This document shows positions 63,436 through 64,000 of a stretch of 64,000 bases of DNA, piece by piece. Position 1 is the stretch's first letter, and every line of letters begins with the position of its first letter. The position numbers were made by a program, and so were the translations under genes. Source of the stretch: Paractinoplanes ovalisporus (lineage in GTDB: Bacteria > Actinomycetota > Actinomycetes > Mycobacteriales > Micromonosporaceae); contig NZ_JAENHP010000020.1 of the NCBI RefSeq assembly GCF_016834655.1, positions 1 to 64,000 on the forward strand, read 5' to 3'. The notes under the pieces were generated by a model that saw nothing but the letters and a program-made list of their open reading frames with translations, ran no database searches and had not been told where the DNA came from.

Positions 63436-64000
63436 TCAGCCCGCCATCGCATCTGATCGCTCCCACAGTCCCCGGGCCAGATCGGCGTCCGCGGCCTGGG
63501 CGCTGGTCCGCGCCGGCTTGCGCTTCTCGTAGTAACCACCGGGCTGCCAGTCCACACCCGGCCGCGCCTCGGAGAGCCACACCAACTGGTCGGCCCCCTT
63601 CTCGGGCGTGGTCAGCACATACCGCCGGAACAGCCGGTTGGTGGCGATCACCCGGACCAGCCGGTTGTCGGTTCCGGCCCCGAAACCGGAGGCGACGTTG
63701 CCCGGGTGGATGGCGACCGCGTTGAGGCCCCGGTCGTGATAGCGCCGGTGCAGTTCCCGGGTGAAGAGAATGTTCTCGAGTTTGGACGCGCTGTAGGCCC
63801 GCATCGACTCGAACCGCCGTTCCATGTTCAGGTCGTCCAGGTCGATCCGCGGGGCCAGCCGGGCACCCACGCTCGCGGTCTGGATCACCGTCGCCCGTGA
63901 CGCGATCAGCTTGTCCAGCAACAGTTTTGTGAGCAGGAACGGCGCCAGATGATTGATCTGGAACGTCGTCTCGAACCCGTCCCCGGTCCGTTTCGCGGCC
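63436..64000 (-). CDS. SDR family oxidoreductase, 5' end outside the window
   Basis: The C-terminal 187 residues are visible, the frame running to the window edge. Conserved parts include TTFQINHLAPFLLTKLL, VIQTASVG (Ser region), AYSASKLENILFTREL (Tyr and Lys of YxxxK) and VAIHPGNVASGF. This resembles the retinol-dehydrogenase/WW-domain-oxidoreductase-like branch of SDRs. The nucleotide-binding N-terminus lies beyond base 64,000. Substrate unknown. Confidence 0.88.
   Translation of the reverse strand, partial: AAKRTGDGFETTFQINHLAPFLLTKLLLDKLIASRATVIQTASVGARLAPRIDLDDLNMERRFESMRAYSASKLENILFTRELHRRYHDRGLNAVAIHPGNVASGFGAGTDNRLVRVIATNRLFRRYVLTTPEKGADQLVWLSEARPGVDWQPGGYYEKRKPARTSAQAADADLARGLWERSDAMAG

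Noticed and set aside
1..64000. Insertion sequences, integrases, phage genes, tRNA or rRNA
   Set aside because: I found no transposase or recombinase motifs and no tRNA- or rRNA-like segments by eye; a dedicated RNA-gene scan would be needed to exclude a tRNA fully.

Overview
The window looks like chromosomal DNA of a very GC-rich actinomycete, most likely a Micromonosporaceae member of the Actinoplanes type. That placement is an inference from gene content: Lsr2, an F420-dependent glucose-6-phosphate dehydrogenase, other luciferase-like F420-type oxidoreductases, HelD, a PAC2 protein, two FliA/WhiG-like sigma factors, RsbU/RsbW-type regulators and many GTG starts with 4-bp gene overlaps. I see no rRNA, tRNA, transposase, integrase, phage gene or CRISPR array. 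The region reads as ordinary chromosome rather than an island.

Layout. 1-5 kb: the repeat-rich 3' end of an unseen gene, a P450 and an NAD-dependent epimerase in one overlapping operon, a lipoprotein, a short-chain dehydrogenase (SDR) with a divergent MmyB-type regulator, and an EcsC protein. 5-10 kb: a GGDEF/EAL c-di-GMP enzyme, PAC2, an esterase and an unknown protein. 10-20 kb: a pyridoxamine-oxidase-like protein between two apparent gene remnants, aroA, a selenium-binding-protein/methanethiol-oxidase gene coupled to a membrane protein, an orphan GAF/PAS histidine kinase, trmB, a secreted propeller and membrane proteins. 20-23 kb: an arsenic module (arsR-aquaporin-arsC with divergent cadI/arsI-like gene). 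23-35 kb: a CBS/CorC membrane protein, ggt, a second SDR/regulator pair (LysR), a heterodimeric ABC exporter with an MFS pump, a secreted S33 peptidase and a lipoprotein sugar dehydrogenase. 36-44 kb: a sodium:solute symporter with a small membrane partner, a HAD phosphatase, two luciferase-like oxidoreductases (one is fgd), a GT2 glycosyltransferase, and an ECF sigma factor fused through a zinc-finger-like segment, a membrane helix and a Pro/Thr linker to a GH128-type glycoside hydrolase. 44-49 kb: RsbW-like kinase, RsbU-like phosphatase, MarR, Lsr2 and a D,D-carboxypeptidase. 49-57 kb: DUF456, two FliA-like sigma factors around HelD and a lipoprotein, a DEAD-box helicase and YceI. 57-64 kb: a large LuxR-family ATPase regulator, a permuted NlpC/P60 protein, an App1-like phosphatase, two membrane proteins and the 3' part of an SDR.

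The most unusual object is the sigma-factor/glycosidase fusion at 42,269-44,134: one polypeptide that could join an extracytoplasmic glucan-binding or glucan-cleaving domain to a cytoplasmic promoter-recognition module. It is transcribed divergently from an RsbW/RsbU partner-switching pair. Other recurring signals are short in-phase tandem repeats at gene ends (five places) and an apparent excess of the palindrome CGTACG.
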